Of a stretch of DNA of 64,000 bases, positions 1-9,242 are shown one piece after another. A program made the translations under genes and the position numbers. The stretch comes from Plazaster borealis (lineage: Eukaryota; Echinodermata; Asteroidea; Forcipulatida; Labidiasteridae). Under the pieces are notes generated by a model, which was given only the letters and a program-made list of their open reading frames with translations, made no database searches and had not been told where the DNA came from. Each line of letters starts with the position of its first letter. The stretch's first letter is position 1. The stretch is taken from positions 186,001 to 250,000 of the forward strand of contig JAJGQC010000652.1 in NCBI GenBank assembly GCA_021014325.1, read 5' to 3'.

Positions 1-473
1 ACTGTTGCTAAGGACAGAAAAAATGCTATAAAGACACAGATTGTCAGACAAAATGACCAGGTGTATGATGTAAATTAACTAAATTAATTTAATTTACAAT
101 TTTTAACGAATAACCAACCATTGAAACTACAAGCACACGCAAGTATTTACACGTCACATGACATATTGTCTGGTAATCTGTTTTCTTATAGCAAACCTTT
201 TTTGACCTCAGCATTTGTATGTAGCCTACTTTGCAACACTTAGGCATTTTCTCTGGTAGCATCAAAGCAAATGGGAATTGAGTTAGTGTGTGCAGAACAT
301 GATATTAACCCTCCTACCAAAAATGAGCAATCAATTTGATTTATGTCAGTCAATTAAACCAAATTAGATGCAAATTTAACATCTATTAAATTATTGTGGT
401 ACCCGCTGCTAACCTAGGATTTAAACTGCCTCTAGCTATCAAGCAATCTCGGTGGTCTAGTTTGAAGACATCT
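1..473. other. AT-rich intergenic DNA, nothing recognised
   Basis: No open frame with recognisable protein similarity, RNA gene or repeat boundary is seen here. The short open frame starting near 396 runs across the left end of the next element (474-717) and is explained by that repeat. Confidence 0.5.
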
Positions 474-717
474 GGGCCCAGTTTCATGGCTCTGTTTACC
501 GTAAGCAAAGAATCGGTGCTCACGGAAGCAGGGAATTCCACGCTTAAGTCAAGCGTATTTCACAGGTTAGCAGCGAATTTCTGCTTGTGTGTACTCTACG
601 TTACTAGGTATTCTTCGCTATACAGCCAGCGCAGAAATTCGGCGCTTGCCCTGTAAGCGGAGAATGGTAGTCACAAGCGCTGAATTCGGCGGTAAACAGA
701 GCCATGAAATTGGGCCC
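474..717. mobile_element. MITE-like element with 28-bp terminal inverted repeats
   Basis: Positions 474-501 and the reverse complement of 690-717 match at 27 of 28 bases. Each arm starts GGGCCCA and ends CTGTTTACCG; the one mismatch is G/A at arm position 8. The enclosed 244 bp holds no transposase frame, so this fits a non-autonomous DNA element (MITE) or a foldback repeat. I see no convincing target-site duplication: the bases on either side are TCT and TGC. The open frames seen on both strands here (396-656 and 604-813) are incidental to the repeat. The same outer motif recurs at 1696-1706 and at the right end of the MITE in each 4.2-kb unit, so the arm belongs to a dispersed family. Confidence 0.7.
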
Positions 718-842
718 TGCTCTAGAATGGCAAAGGTCGTGGGTTTGAATCCCACCTGAGTAATAAGCCTTTAGATTTTTGTTCACAGGACTCGGGGAAT
801 TTACTGAGGACACAGTGCCTTACACACATTGGTGTAAGGATA
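718..842 (+). mobile_element. tRNA-derived SINE, 3' part
   Basis: Positions 739-755 form a perfect tRNA T-arm: a 5-bp stem GTGGG/CCCAC around a 7-base loop TTTGAAT, with the core GGTTTGAATCC matching a Pol III B box. No intact acceptor stem, anticodon arm or A box surrounds it, so this is not a tRNA gene. The following tail (about 786-840) contains ACTCGGGGAATTTACTGAG and CACACATTGGTGTA, which I associate with echinoderm tRNA-derived SINEs. That association is from memory. The SINE abuts the right arm of the 474-717 element, so either the two are nested or the SINE head was replaced. Confidence 0.6.
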
Positions 843-1706
843 AAATCAAATGACAGTAAACTTGTTATATGTAAGTCAATTAAACCAAACTAACTATCAA
901 CTAGATTAATATTTTTGCAAATATTATCTCTGTAATCATTGGTGTCTGTCATTCTCTCTAATTAGGCTTGTTTAGCAAGTTCAGGTATGAAAAACGACTG
1001 ACGTCTTCTTTAGAATGTATTTGCTTTAAAAACAATTTCAATGTAAAGATGGTTCCTTACTTAAATGAACATTACATAATTGGTTTTTGCTAACAAAACA
1101 GTTGCTGGCAGTGTAAGCACTTTATATAATCCACCATATACATAAACTGACAAACCTGTAGAAGTTTGAGATCGATCGGCCATCTGGGTCACGAGAAAAT
1201 ATTGAAAAACCGATTACACATTTGCATGTGTTAAACAATGCATGAATAAAACGCTTATGAGCGATAAACTCCAATCGGAAATTAGTTTTATTTATTTCTC
1301 ATCAAATATGGCATTTCAGACAGAAATATTTCTAGGGATGTTTTCTACTATAATCATCATTAGACCGTGTAAGTTTTATGTTAATCTGTGATCTTAAAGA
1401 CAATTTTAATTACCAGTTCTGTAACGTTCCTTTAACATTTCTGACAACAAAATTGTGAGTAACAACTGAATAAAAGAATGGGACAAATAACAAGTCTAGT
1501 TCCAATTCACAACAATTTTGGGACAATTGGTTTTAAAAATTTGACTTTGGTTATATAGTCTTACACACACTTCAGCACTCTATACTCAACGTGCTTTTAG
1601 AACAATCCAAAGTAGCCACCATTTGTAGCACACTTTTTACAATTTTGTCGACCAGAAAACTGTTGGGCGATATTTTCAGCTTAAACGGCTCTATGATATT
1701 GGGCCC
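843..1706. other. AT-rich intergenic DNA
   Basis: About 860 bp without a supported gene, RNA or clear repeat boundary. The right end (1691-1706) carries an isolated copy of the GGCTCTATGATATTGGGCCC-type end also seen in the nearby MITEs. Confidence 0.45.
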
Positions 1707-1934
1707 GGGACTCGATTTCACAAAGAGCTAAGCTATGAGCCAATTTTTCATTGTTAAGCAAAGTGTGATGTCACAATGCAAATCACTATCGTACCGACAA
1801 CTCATCTTAAGATGAATCCTATAGCTTTGTGAAATCCAGCCCAGGTCTCGATTTCACTTGCTTAGCAATTAAAATTTCACTTGCTTAGCAATTAAGATTG
1901 ATTCACAGCTTAGCTCTTTATTAAATCGAGTCCA
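1707..1934. mobile_element. Inverted-repeat (MITE/foldback) element
   Basis: Positions 1708-1733 and the reverse complement of 1908-1933 match at 24 of 26 bases; the arms begin GGACTCGATTT and end AGAGCTAAGC. A third, more diverged copy of the arm lies inside in inverted orientation (about 1818-1842, read as GGATTTCACAAAGCTATAGG on the minus strand). The element is therefore composite, or two related elements overlap. A 22-bp piece is duplicated in tandem at 1851-1872 and 1874-1895. No transposase frame is present. Confidence 0.6.
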
Positions 1935-2170
1935 GTCAACTTGGAGGCAACCAACTGTCCTGTGTGCAGAAGGAACACCCCAGTAGCACAATATACATTT
2001 TCCTACCAGTGTCTAATTACTATCCACAAGAAAGTTATGAATTAAAATATGGTTTATTTTCTTCTTAATTTGAGATTACTTGAAACTGGTTGCCTGTTTA
2101 AATTGCTGTGGTGTGACATGAGCTTTGAAGGCAGGTTCATGGTCGATGCGAATATCAATACAAACAAATC
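1935..2170. other. Spacer upstream of the LINE fragment
   Basis: No feature recognised between the inverted-repeat element and the 5' truncation point of the LINE fragment. Confidence 0.4.
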
Positions 2171-3237
2171 ATGATGTCAAAGTGGAGAATCTGTTTATAC
2201 TTTAGACTTAATTGGCAGGAAAATGTTAACCAAAGCGTTAATTCTAGTTCCTACAATATATTCACCGACGATGTTGTTATTTACACGACAAGTAATGATA
2301 TTGATGATGTCAACCAAATGTTACAATGTAATAGGCCTAATAATAATATCTCCAGTTGGTATGAAAATAAAAGACTTCGTTTTAATCTGAATAAGACTAA
2401 AACCATGCTTTTAAAGCCTCGTCATTCCCTCACTACCGACATACTGAATGATCATCTTGAGGGCACTCAACTTGAACAAGTAAATAATGTTTGTTACCTA
2501 GGAGTATAAGTTGCAATAACCTCACCTGGGAATTGCATGTCAGGAATCTCTGTAAATCTATTGCCTATAAGGTCTATTTAAGTAGGATTGGGCATTATAA
2601 ACAGTCGTTTACTTGACACGCTTTACAAGACGACCATTTAACCCTGCTTCGATTATGCGTGCTCTGTTTGGGGAAATTGTTAAATGAAGAGTAAACGGGC
2701 ACTTCTCAGACTGCAGAAAAGAGCTGCACGGGTTTTCTCCAACAATATTGTTTAAATAAACTTTCGTGGTGAAGACATTATCAATCAATTATCTTGGCAA
2801 ACCCTAGAACAAAGAAGGGATTTTTATTTAGCCTGTCTATTTTATAAATGTGTTCATGGACTTGCTCCAAGTCGACTATGTAATGACGTAGAAATGTTAT
2901 TCGTTAGGCATGGTATTAATACAAGAAATGCAGGCTCTCTATGTTGTTGTCCCTGAACTGAACGTAGAGTGTTTTAAACAATCTTTTAAGTTTGTCGGTG
3001 CCAAAGTTTTGAACAATATTCTTTCTTCTATTCAAAGTTCCTCCTCCATTGACATTGTTAAATGTTTATATAAGAAACTGTACTTGAAGTGTAGCTGAAC
3101 TTTGTATTCTTCTTTATTCTAGTCTGTTGTTTATGTTGACCATTATGTTTAACAGTACATTGATGTGAAACAGCTTTTGCTGATCTTTTTATCCTGTATA
3201 AAGATATTGAAATAAATAAATAATAATAAATAAATAA
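2171..3237 (+). pseudogene. 5'-truncated non-LTR retrotransposon (LINE) reverse transcriptase remnant
   Basis: The frame starting at 2171 (112 codons) contains FTDDVVIY at residues 31-38, a variant of the YADD catalytic motif of reverse transcriptase, with the two aspartates at nt 2267-2272. It is followed by SSWYENKRLRFNLNKTKT and a terminal YLGV, both in the order usual for the palm and thumb of Jockey/CR1/L2-type LINE enzymes. The frame then breaks: LTWELHV (near 2521), LQKRAARVF (near 2713) and a final segment at 2910-3098 with FKQSFKFVGAKVLNN lie in shifted frames. The 5' portion (endonuclease and fingers) is absent, which is typical of 5' truncation during target-primed reverse transcription. 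The element ends in an AAATAA/AATAA-rich simple tail (3210-3237), as LINE 3' ends often do. The exact clade cannot be set from this fragment. Confidence 0.85.
3210..3237 (+). repeat. A-rich simple-repeat tail of the LINE
   Basis: A run of AATA/AAATAA units directly follows the last LINE-like reading segment and includes AATAAA. It probably marks the 3' end of the retrotransposon insertion. Confidence 0.6.
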
Positions 3238-3572
3238 CCGCGGTGACACATGTTCACCCTTAAAACTGCGACTTTGTGAGCATTAAGTATGTTTTTATTC
3301 GAAGACGAGTACTTTTGTATCAACGTGGGCTTGTAAAATAATTTAACGTTGCAGTTTTACTTTGAGAATAATTATTTTACGATCTTTTCGTGAATCCACG
3401 GACGTTATAAGGCAAACAATAAAAGTAGTTCCGGTCGGCTGTCCGATTAGCTCATGTCAGGGGCTCACCCGGATGAGCACACAGGGGTAAACTTCGTCCC
3501 CAAGGTGTGTCGAGAAGTACGAGGTTGACCGCTCTCTCACCCTGGTATTGGATCATTTGCACATCCAAAATT
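3238..3572. other. Spacer between the LINE and the 4.2-kb tandem units
   Basis: No gene is seen. The part at about 3425-3540 (containing CCGATTAGCTC and TTCGTCCCCAAGG) resembles, in inverted orientation and with many differences, the segment at about 3735-3820 inside the first tandem unit (GGGACGAGG and AGCTAATCGAACG). It is probably a second copy of the same dispersed repeat. Confidence 0.4.
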
Positions 3573-3734
3573 GTTGGATACGTATGCAAATTAGAGTAGT
3601 CTGGCTGTGAACATGGCGAATACTGTTAGTACAACTTAACATGTTTACGTTAGACTTGTGTACACCAGTCGTTGTCCAATAAGGGTCGAAGTAAGGAGTT
3701 TTCCTCCTAGGGTTTACTATTGTAAACATGATTG

Positions 3735-3870
3735 GAAATAAAGTAAACCTTTGGGACGAGGTTGCACCGGGGTCGACCCGAGGAAGCTAATCGAACGCAC
3801 CCATTAGACGGCGCTTGCTGGTTTGACCCGTATGCACACGTGTGTTGGCTCACAGCAGTCACACGTGTAC
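3735..3870. repeat. GC-rich dispersed repeat with paired E-box palindromes (unit 1)
   Basis: This segment contains GGGACGAGGTTGCACC, AGGAAGCTAATCGAACG and two palindromes built on CACGTG (3835-3844 and about 3860-3868) 25 bp apart. The corresponding stretches lie at about 7893-8028 and 12092-12220; unit 3 lacks a few bases in the first palindrome. A degenerate inverted relative lies at 3425-3540. CACGTG is a general E-box; function here is not shown. Short open frames on both strands across this block are not convincing genes. Confidence 0.4.
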
Positions 3871-4059
3871 AGTTTATATATCGGAAATAAGTGATTAGTA
3901 CAGTCAAATCCCTGGAAATATATGCTGCAAAAGTTATTCATCTAAAAGAGGGCATTGTAAAGGTAAGATTGACGAAAGGGGAATTAAAGTTAAGGTATTT
4001 TCGTTGCTTAATGATGGAAATAAACACTTTGGAAACCCCGTTTTTAGATTTCCAGCAAC

Positions 4060-4274
4060 CAGGCCCCAATTCCATAGACACTGATAGAGGGGCGTATATA
4101 AGCTGAAAATACCCTTAACATCTTTATGCTTAGCACAAATGAGCATGGTGAATCAAAGATGGTGCACGAGGCATGGTATTTTAGCTGGTAACCTTAATCT
4201 GGTATTAAAGCATATTAACTTGATGTGTTTAGCTACTTTTTTGTGCATAAGCAGCTTTATGAAATTGGGCCCTG
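4060..4274. mobile_element. MITE-like element in tandem unit 1
   Basis: The left end CAGGCCCCAATTCCATAGA and the reverse complement of the right end (CAGGGCCCAATTTCATAAAG) form imperfect terminal inverted repeats around about 215 bp with no transposase frame. The outer motif is shared with the 474-717 element. I remember similar ends from echinoderm dispersed repeats. Confidence 0.55.
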
Positions 4275-4314
4275 TACTCTGCAGATCCCCAGCTGACTGT
4301 ACCACGCCCAGGGG

Positions 4315-4337
4315 CATAATAATAATAATAATAATAA
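4315..4337. repeat. TAA microsatellite, unit 1
   Basis: An uninterrupted run of ATA/TAA triplets just right of the MITE. The corresponding tracts in units 2 and 3 differ in length, and unit 2 has one C interruption, so the locus has slipped since the duplication. Confidence 0.85.
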
Positions 4338-4967
4338 CTAGAAATGAGTTTGTTACGAACAAACACTTGGGTTTCGGGTAAAACAGGGTGAACTCTTCAG
4401 ATTTGAATAATTTCTTGGTGACGTAATGTAGTTTGTTAATTAATAAGTTGTCACAGTCCCGCTATGATAGCGATCGGTTGTCCAGACGTGAAAGGTCGAG
4501 TTAACGAACCTGTCATGAATGTGGCACTTGTGAGGAGCTAAAACATATCGTAAAATTATGAATAAATATGTCATGCGGCTCAAAATAATAAAACATTAAT
4601 ACTTAGAAGATATAATTTTCAATAAGCGAGGAGAATGAATAAAAGGTTGGAACAATGCTCTGTGGTGTACAGTGTGTTTTACGGGCAATTTACACAGTAA
4701 TGGCGACCGTGCTTGTTTCACGCTACACTTTTAAATCGGTAAGGAAAAACACTCGAAACAACTGCTGCTGGATCTAAGTTAGAGCACAGGCTTTCATTTA
4801 ATGTATTGTGTATGTCCGTTGGGCTTTAGTTGCTGAGATCGAACCACAACAAATTTCACGTGGAAATGCTGTTCGAATTTTCGAATGGTAGTATATTAAT
4901 AATAGGAAAAATAAAAAAATATCAACTAAAACAAAAATGGTTTCGGCGGATGGCCGGAACCCCCAAC
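4338..4967. other. AT-rich stretch of tandem unit 1, no gene
   Basis: About 630 bp shared by all three tandem units up to the truncation of unit 3. A minus-strand open frame of 93-96 codons exists in units 2 and 3 (8597-8878 and 12790-13080) but is broken in unit 1 and has no recognisable motif. It is not called as a gene. Confidence 0.4.
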
Positions 4968-5085
4968 TAGTTCTTATATAGCGCACTTTACAATAACGTA
5001 TCAATGCGCTTTACATTAGTGCCCCGGTCATTGGGCCAATAACATTCCTTTATTCTTTCTCAGCTCCCTGGGGAGTATACAGCCC
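4968..5085. repeat. Dispersed-looking repeat (unit 1)
   Basis: The segment runs from TTCTTATATAGCGCACTTTA through GCGCTTTACATTAGTGCCCC to CAGCTCCCTGGGGAGTATAC. It matches my memory of a repeat common in marine invertebrate genomes. Unit 2 carries the same block at about 9125-9242. No coding function is evident. Confidence 0.45.
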
Positions 5086-5678
5086 CGAACACAATATCAA
5101 CTTCTACCCTCGCAGAGTATCCCCCAATCTTCCCATACTAAACACACCAGTTTCCTTTTGTACAGAAAAAAACCCTAAAATTCCTCTAAAGAATTCCTGA
5201 GATTCCAAGCACACAATGAAGACACACCGATGGGGGTGGGCACACCATGCCCCCATAACACCAAATGTAGCCAACAGTGTTACTACTCGCATTTTATGAG
5301 AACAGATGGACTGCATGCTAAACATCCAAGAATGTGAATATTATAGAACAACATACTTAACCCTGGAAAGCGCCCCCTACATTTCGCGCACATTGACTCA
5401 GTGCTTAGGGATTGCAGTCCCTATTATGTTCTTGCATATCATAATTTAGTTCAGAATGTGGATAAATGACTTTCTTCATGCTTTTTCTAACTTTCTATGG
5501 ATGCTAAAATTATCCTGAGGAGATGTCGATAGTATTTATTTAATTTTGGAAGAAAATATAGGGACAGCAATCCCCAAGACAGGCGCTGATGGACTAACCA
5601 GCTGGTTTTTCCCTGACCCCAGGCTAAATTGGGCGGCAATATCTGCAATTCAACCTTGAGGTGTTGACAGATGCCCCA
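5086..5678. other. Non-coding stretch of tandem unit 1
   Basis: Minus-strand 73-codon frames at 5104-5325 and 9261-9482 are conserved between units 1 and 2 only as part of the overall duplication. They have no motif I recognise. Nothing else is supported here. Confidence 0.35.
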
Positions 5679-5969
5679 TTACAGGATAAACTGAAATTCC
5701 AGGTCCAGTGTTTTTTTTTCTTTTTCCAGGGGTGGCAGATCAAAAACCAATTGGTTGGGGAGAGCTGTAACAATGGTGACTAGTTCCAGGGTTAATCCAC
5801 TGGGTTCAAGAGTTGTTGTAGTTTCCTGAAAAGGCTCAACTCCTGTACTTTGTACCACAGTGTGCACATGACATTCTGTTTGGTTTGTGGTGGTTTCTTT
5901 CCCTGCTCTTGTATATCCTGCTTCAAATTCATTATTCCAGAGCCTCTTAAGGGGAACTTTTGTCCCCAC
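5679..5969 (-). other. Unrecognised open frame, possible gene or exon fragment (unit 1)
   Basis: This minus-strand frame of 96 codons is rich in Thr, Val and Leu. Its composition looks more protein-like than most frames in the window, but I do not recognise a family. It contains GTKVPLKRLWNNEFEAGYTR near the start and LVTIVTALPNQLVFDLPPLE near the end. Just upstream on the minus strand is AAAAACAG|GTAATTCGG, which could be a splice acceptor. An A-run near the 3' end has eight A's here and nine in unit 2, so the two copies end in different frames; unit 2 continues with NTGPGISVYPVMGHLSTPQG. Most differences between the copies change amino acids (for example Cys to Tyr and Thr to Ile), which argues against current constraint. 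Confidence 0.35.
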
Positions 5970-6710
5970 CGAATTACCTGTTTTTCTCTAATCTAGTTTT
6001 TTTTATTTGACATTTCTCTGCTGCTTCTCTTCACATGATTTGCTGGAGCAATTTAGATGCACTCCTGACCACACTGTGAGATGCAGTTGACAAAAGAACC
6101 ATCAAAATTCTATGAAAAAAGTTTTTAGATAGTCTTGAAAAAAAACTTCATCAGATTAGGTTGTCACTCAAGTTTTTTACAGGATATTATGTCAGCTAAA
6201 TCAGAATATCAGACCAACCATTGTTTATTGACTAGCTATTGTGTGATTAGTGAATATATAGAAATAAATTAGAAATCCTACAGGTAAGAGTGGCTTTTGG
6301 AGAGTTATGGTTGAGCACGTTCTTGTTTCATTGAACACTTAAAATACAACAGAGGACAGAGAAATCTTGTGCTTCCAATTTGACACTGAACTGGCTGGCA
6401 TACAACTGCAGTTTTTCAAAATGTGTCGTTTTTTGAGCTATCAGATGAAGCGGGTATCTTTCCCGCTGCCACCAATTCTCACTTGAACTTCGCATCTCGA
6501 GATATTGACGATTTGAGGCACAATCGATGACGTGAACACAAGTTATTAATTTTCCCCAAACTATGGCTAAAATGACCCTGTCCATGAAAATAAAATGTCA
6601 TAGTCCCTATTACTATTCCTCTTGCATATTCATGAGAGCGGAATTCCCATTGGGTCATTCACTATCACCTGCCAGATAGTTTGCTGTTTACCAAGCACAA
6701 GCACAATTAT
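5970..6710. other. AT-rich stretch of tandem unit 1, no gene
   Basis: A minus-strand frame of 85 codons (6328-6585) is shortened to 66 codons in unit 2 (10489-10689) and has no recognised motif. Nothing else is supported. Confidence 0.35.
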
Positions 6711-6799
6711 TCACGCACAGGGTAAATACGCATGCGTAAAAGACTGTCTCGTGGGAAGCAGTCACGCGCAGGGTAGATACGCATGCGCAGTAGACTGTC
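6711..6799 (+). promoter_or_regulatory. CpG-rich direct repeat with NRF-1-like sites (unit 1)
   Basis: Two 38-bp direct copies (6711-6748 and 6762-6799, 33 of 38 identical) each contain TACGCATGCG. The second extends to ACGCATGCGCAG, close to the NRF-1 consensus palindrome GCGCATGCGC found in many animal CpG-rich promoters. This block is markedly richer in CpG than its AT-rich surroundings. About 50 bp downstream is an ATG (6848) followed by a short frame and a GTGAGT splice donor-like site. A promoter role is inference. Confidence 0.4.
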
Positions 6800-6847
6800 G
6801 CGCGTTAACAGTCTACAACGCACGTGCTTTACAAAGAAATCGTTGAA

Positions 6848-6880
6848 ATGTCGCTCGCACACGTCAACAAATGCAGGAAT
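6848..6880 (+). other. Candidate tiny first coding exon (unit 1)
   Basis: An ATG opens 11 codons (MSLAHVNKCRN) that end exactly at AAT|GTGAGT, a good match to a metazoan 5' splice site. It lies just downstream of the CpG-rich NRF-1-like repeat. The same arrangement is at 11042-11074 in unit 2. A possible acceptor is TTGTTTTCAG at 7677-7686, which opens an in-frame stretch of 19 codons before a stop. Transcript evidence is absent, and this may be coincidence. Confidence 0.2.
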
Positions 6881-7019
6881 GTGAGTAGATCCAAATCAAA
6901 AGGCTGACAATGCGAGTATTTTACACACGCGCAACCACGCTTTACCACCCCTTGAAAAGAGGGAGGCACTCGTAAATGCTGCTCTATCCCGAGCTCAATG
7001 ATGCCGAACACATATAAGT

Positions 7020-7373
7020 TTGAACCCAAATCGAAGTTTTCACACCACCAATTTCAAGAAAAACTTCTCCAATTTAACATCCGGCTCATCTAAAACGAAT
7101 GCTCTAATCACAGCCGCATTCAACAGGAAAAAGGAGTATTTTTATTTCTACAGTTTACATTTCACTGGTCAAATAAGATCATCAACATTCATTAGGATGC
7201 AACTATCATTAATCCTCGCAAAAGCCAACAGCAAGAGGATAGTCGACCATTCAATCTCATCAATAAGCACACATTTTTCAAATGTTTGTGTTTTAACTCG
7301 TTTCTATGGTTTGTGCTTGCTGAAAGGAATATATTCTGAGGCGATTTCGTTATTCTACACTAGTTCTGCATAA
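7020..7373 (+). other. Unrecognised 117-codon open frame (unit 1)
   Basis: The corresponding frame in unit 2 (11192-11566) is 124 codons, with a few substitutions (Arg to Ser, Ala to Glu). The sequence is Ser, Phe and Ile rich and matches no family I recognise. It has no signal peptide, clear membrane segment or repeat. It may be chance or part of an old repeat. Confidence 0.2.
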
Positions 7374-7409
7374 TATGTACCTCCCACTAGAGCGATTACA
7401 AATGACACG

Positions 7410-7568
7410 ATGGCTGCCCGTGGTCGGTACAGACGAGTGGATAATTCAGAACAGAGGAACGGTCAGCTCTGCTGCAGGGAAAGGCCCAGCTGATTGTCAG
7501 ACAAATTCGCCTCCCAAACAACTCATTCACAGTGCAAGAGATGGTACAACGGTACAACTATAGCCAAA
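7410..7568 (+). other. Unrecognised short frames, possibly a decayed transposase N-terminus (unit 1)
   Basis: ATG at 7410 in the context CACGATGG opens a 27-codon Arg-rich frame (MAARGRYRRVDNSEQR...) ending at 7493. An overlapping frame continues as LLQGKAQLIVRQIRLPNN and ends with RYNYSQT near 7568. Basic starts followed by a helix-turn-helix-like segment occur in DNA transposases, but this similarity is only an impression. The same sequence is at 11603-11761 in unit 2. Confidence 0.2.
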
Positions 7569-7639
7569 CGTAGGCCTACATGCCAAAATACCAAGCACAA
7601 TGAAGGTTAGCAACCAATTTTAGATTATACAGTTAACAG

Positions 7640-7729
7640 TTTATTGGGGATGAAAATGAGACTTCTTACAATGTATTTGTTTTCAGAATTTTGCTAAACT
7701 TGCGAGCACTTCAAAACAACTCGGAGTAT
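7640..7729 (+). repeat. Satellite-related fragment at the end of tandem unit 1
   Basis: From TTATTGGGGATGAAAATGAG through TTTGTTTTCAGAATTTTGC to ACTTGCGAGC...CTCGGAGTATG the sequence aligns base for base, with scattered differences, to the middle of satellite block C (for example 25273-25352). The match stops at the start of unit 2, where GTTGGATACG replaces the satellite continuation CTTGCTTTCACG. Divergence from the array consensus is much higher than divergence within the array. Confidence 0.85.
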
Positions 7730-8216
7730 GTTGGATACGTATGTAAATTAGAATAGTCTGGCTGTGAACATGGCGAATACTGAATGAGTCAACTTAACAT
7801 GTTTACGTTAGACTTGTGTACACCAGTCGTTGTCCAATAAGGGTCGAAGTAAGGAGTTTTCCTCCTAGGGTTTACTATTGTAAACATGATTGGAAATAAA
7901 GTAAACCTTTGGGACGAGGTTGCACCGGGGTCGACCCGAGGAAGCTAATCGAACGCACCCATTAGACGGCGCTTGCTGGTTTGACCCGTATGCACACGTG
8001 TGTTGGCTCACAGCAGTCACACGTGTCAGTTTATATATCGGAAATATGTGATTATTACAGTCAAATCCCTGGAAATAAATGCTGCAAAAGTTATTCATCT
8101 AAAAGAGGGCATTGTAAAGGTAAGATTGACGAAAGGGGAATTAAAGTTAAGGTATTTTCGTTGCTTAATGATGGAAATAAACACTTTGGAAACCCTGTTT
8201 TTAGATTTCCAGCAAC

Positions 8217-8428
8217 CAGGCCCCAATTCCATAGACACTGATAGAGGGGCGTAAGCTGAAAATACCCTTAACATCTTTATGCTAAGCACAAATGAGCATG
8301 GTGAATCATAGATGGTACACGAGGCATGGTATTTTAGCTGGTAACCTTAATCTGGTATTAAAGCATATTAATTTGATGTGCTTAGCTACTTTTTTTGTGC
8401 ATAAGCAGCTTTATGAAATTGGGCCCTG
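8217..8428. mobile_element. MITE-like element in tandem unit 2
   Basis: Copy of the unit 1 MITE with the same imperfect ends. A short ATATA insertion present in unit 1 is absent here. Confidence 0.55.
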
Positions 8429-8468
8429 TACTCTGCAGATCCCCAGCTGACTGTACCACGCCCAGGGG

Positions 8469-8495
8469 CATAATAATAACAATAATAATAATAAC
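8469..8495. repeat. TAA microsatellite, unit 2
   Basis: Same locus as in unit 1 but with one AAC interruption and a different length. Confidence 0.85.
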
Positions 8496-9124
8496 TAGAA
8501 ATGAGTTTGTTACGAACAAACACTTGGGTTTCGGTTATAACAGGGTGAACTATTCAGGATTGAATAATTTCTTGGTGACGTAATGTAGTTTGTTAATTAA
8601 TAAGTTGTCACAGTCCCGCTATGATAGCGATCGGTTGTCCAGACGTGAAAGGTCGAGTTAACGAACTTGTCATGAATGTGGCACTTGTGAGGAGCTAAAA
8701 CATATCGTAAAATTATGAATAAATATGTCATGCGGCTCAAATTAATAAAACAATAATACTTAGAAGATATAATTTTCAATAAGCGAGGAGAATGAATAAA
8801 AGGTTGGAACAATGCTCTGTGGTGTACAGTGTGTTTTACGGGCAATTTACACAGTAATGGCGACCGTGCTTGTTTCACGCTACACTTTTAAATCGGTAAG
8901 GAAAAACACTCGAAACAACTGCTGCTGGATCTAAGTTAGAGCACAGGCTTTCATTTAATGTATTGTGTATGTCCGTTGGGCTTTAGTTGCTGAGATCGAA
9001 CCACAACAAATTTCACGTGGAAATGCTGTTCGAATTTTTCGAATGGAAGTATAATAATAATAGGAAAAATAAAAAATCTCAACGAAAACAAAAGTGGTTT
9101 CGGCGGATGGCCGAAACCCCCAAC

Positions 9125-9242
9125 TAGTTCTTATATAGCGCACTTTACAATAACGTATCAATGCGCTTTACATTAGTGCCCCGGTCATTGGGCCAATAAC
9201 ATTCCTTTATTCTTTCTCAGCTCCCTGGGGAGTATACAGCCC
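9125..9242. repeat. Dispersed-looking repeat (unit 2)
   Basis: Copy of the block described in unit 1 from TTCTTATATAGCGCACTTTA to the CTGGGGAGTATAC motif, nearly identical. Confidence 0.45.

Larger units (their letters stand above)
3573..7729 (+). repeat. Segmental tandem duplication, unit 1 (about 4.16 kb)
   Basis: The unit starts at GTTGGATACGTATG (3573) and the same string restarts at 7730 and 11923. Units 1 and 2 stay aligned with scattered substitutions and small indels across their whole length. The clearest indel is a block of about 35 bp near 9717-9751 that is missing from unit 1 after 5562. Orientation is direct. Contents in order: a dispersed repeat with two CACACGTGT motifs, a MITE, a TAA microsatellite, an AT-rich stretch, a dispersed-looking repeat, a minus-strand open frame, an AT-rich stretch, a CpG-rich stretch with NRF-1-like sites, two plus-strand open frames, and a tail related to the neighbouring satellite. 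I find no complete gene. Confidence 0.9.

Noticed and set aside
739..755. tRNA gene
   Set aside because: Only a T-arm is present; acceptor, D and anticodon arms are missing. It is called as SINE instead.
4830..4850. Minus-strand Pol III B box (GGTTCGATC)
   Set aside because: The flanking bases do not form a T-arm stem and no A box lies at the right distance.
4798..6585. Minus-strand frames at 4798-5004, 5104-5325 and 6328-6585 as genes
   Set aside because: No motifs, unequal length between the tandem copies, and overlap with repeats or AT-rich DNA.
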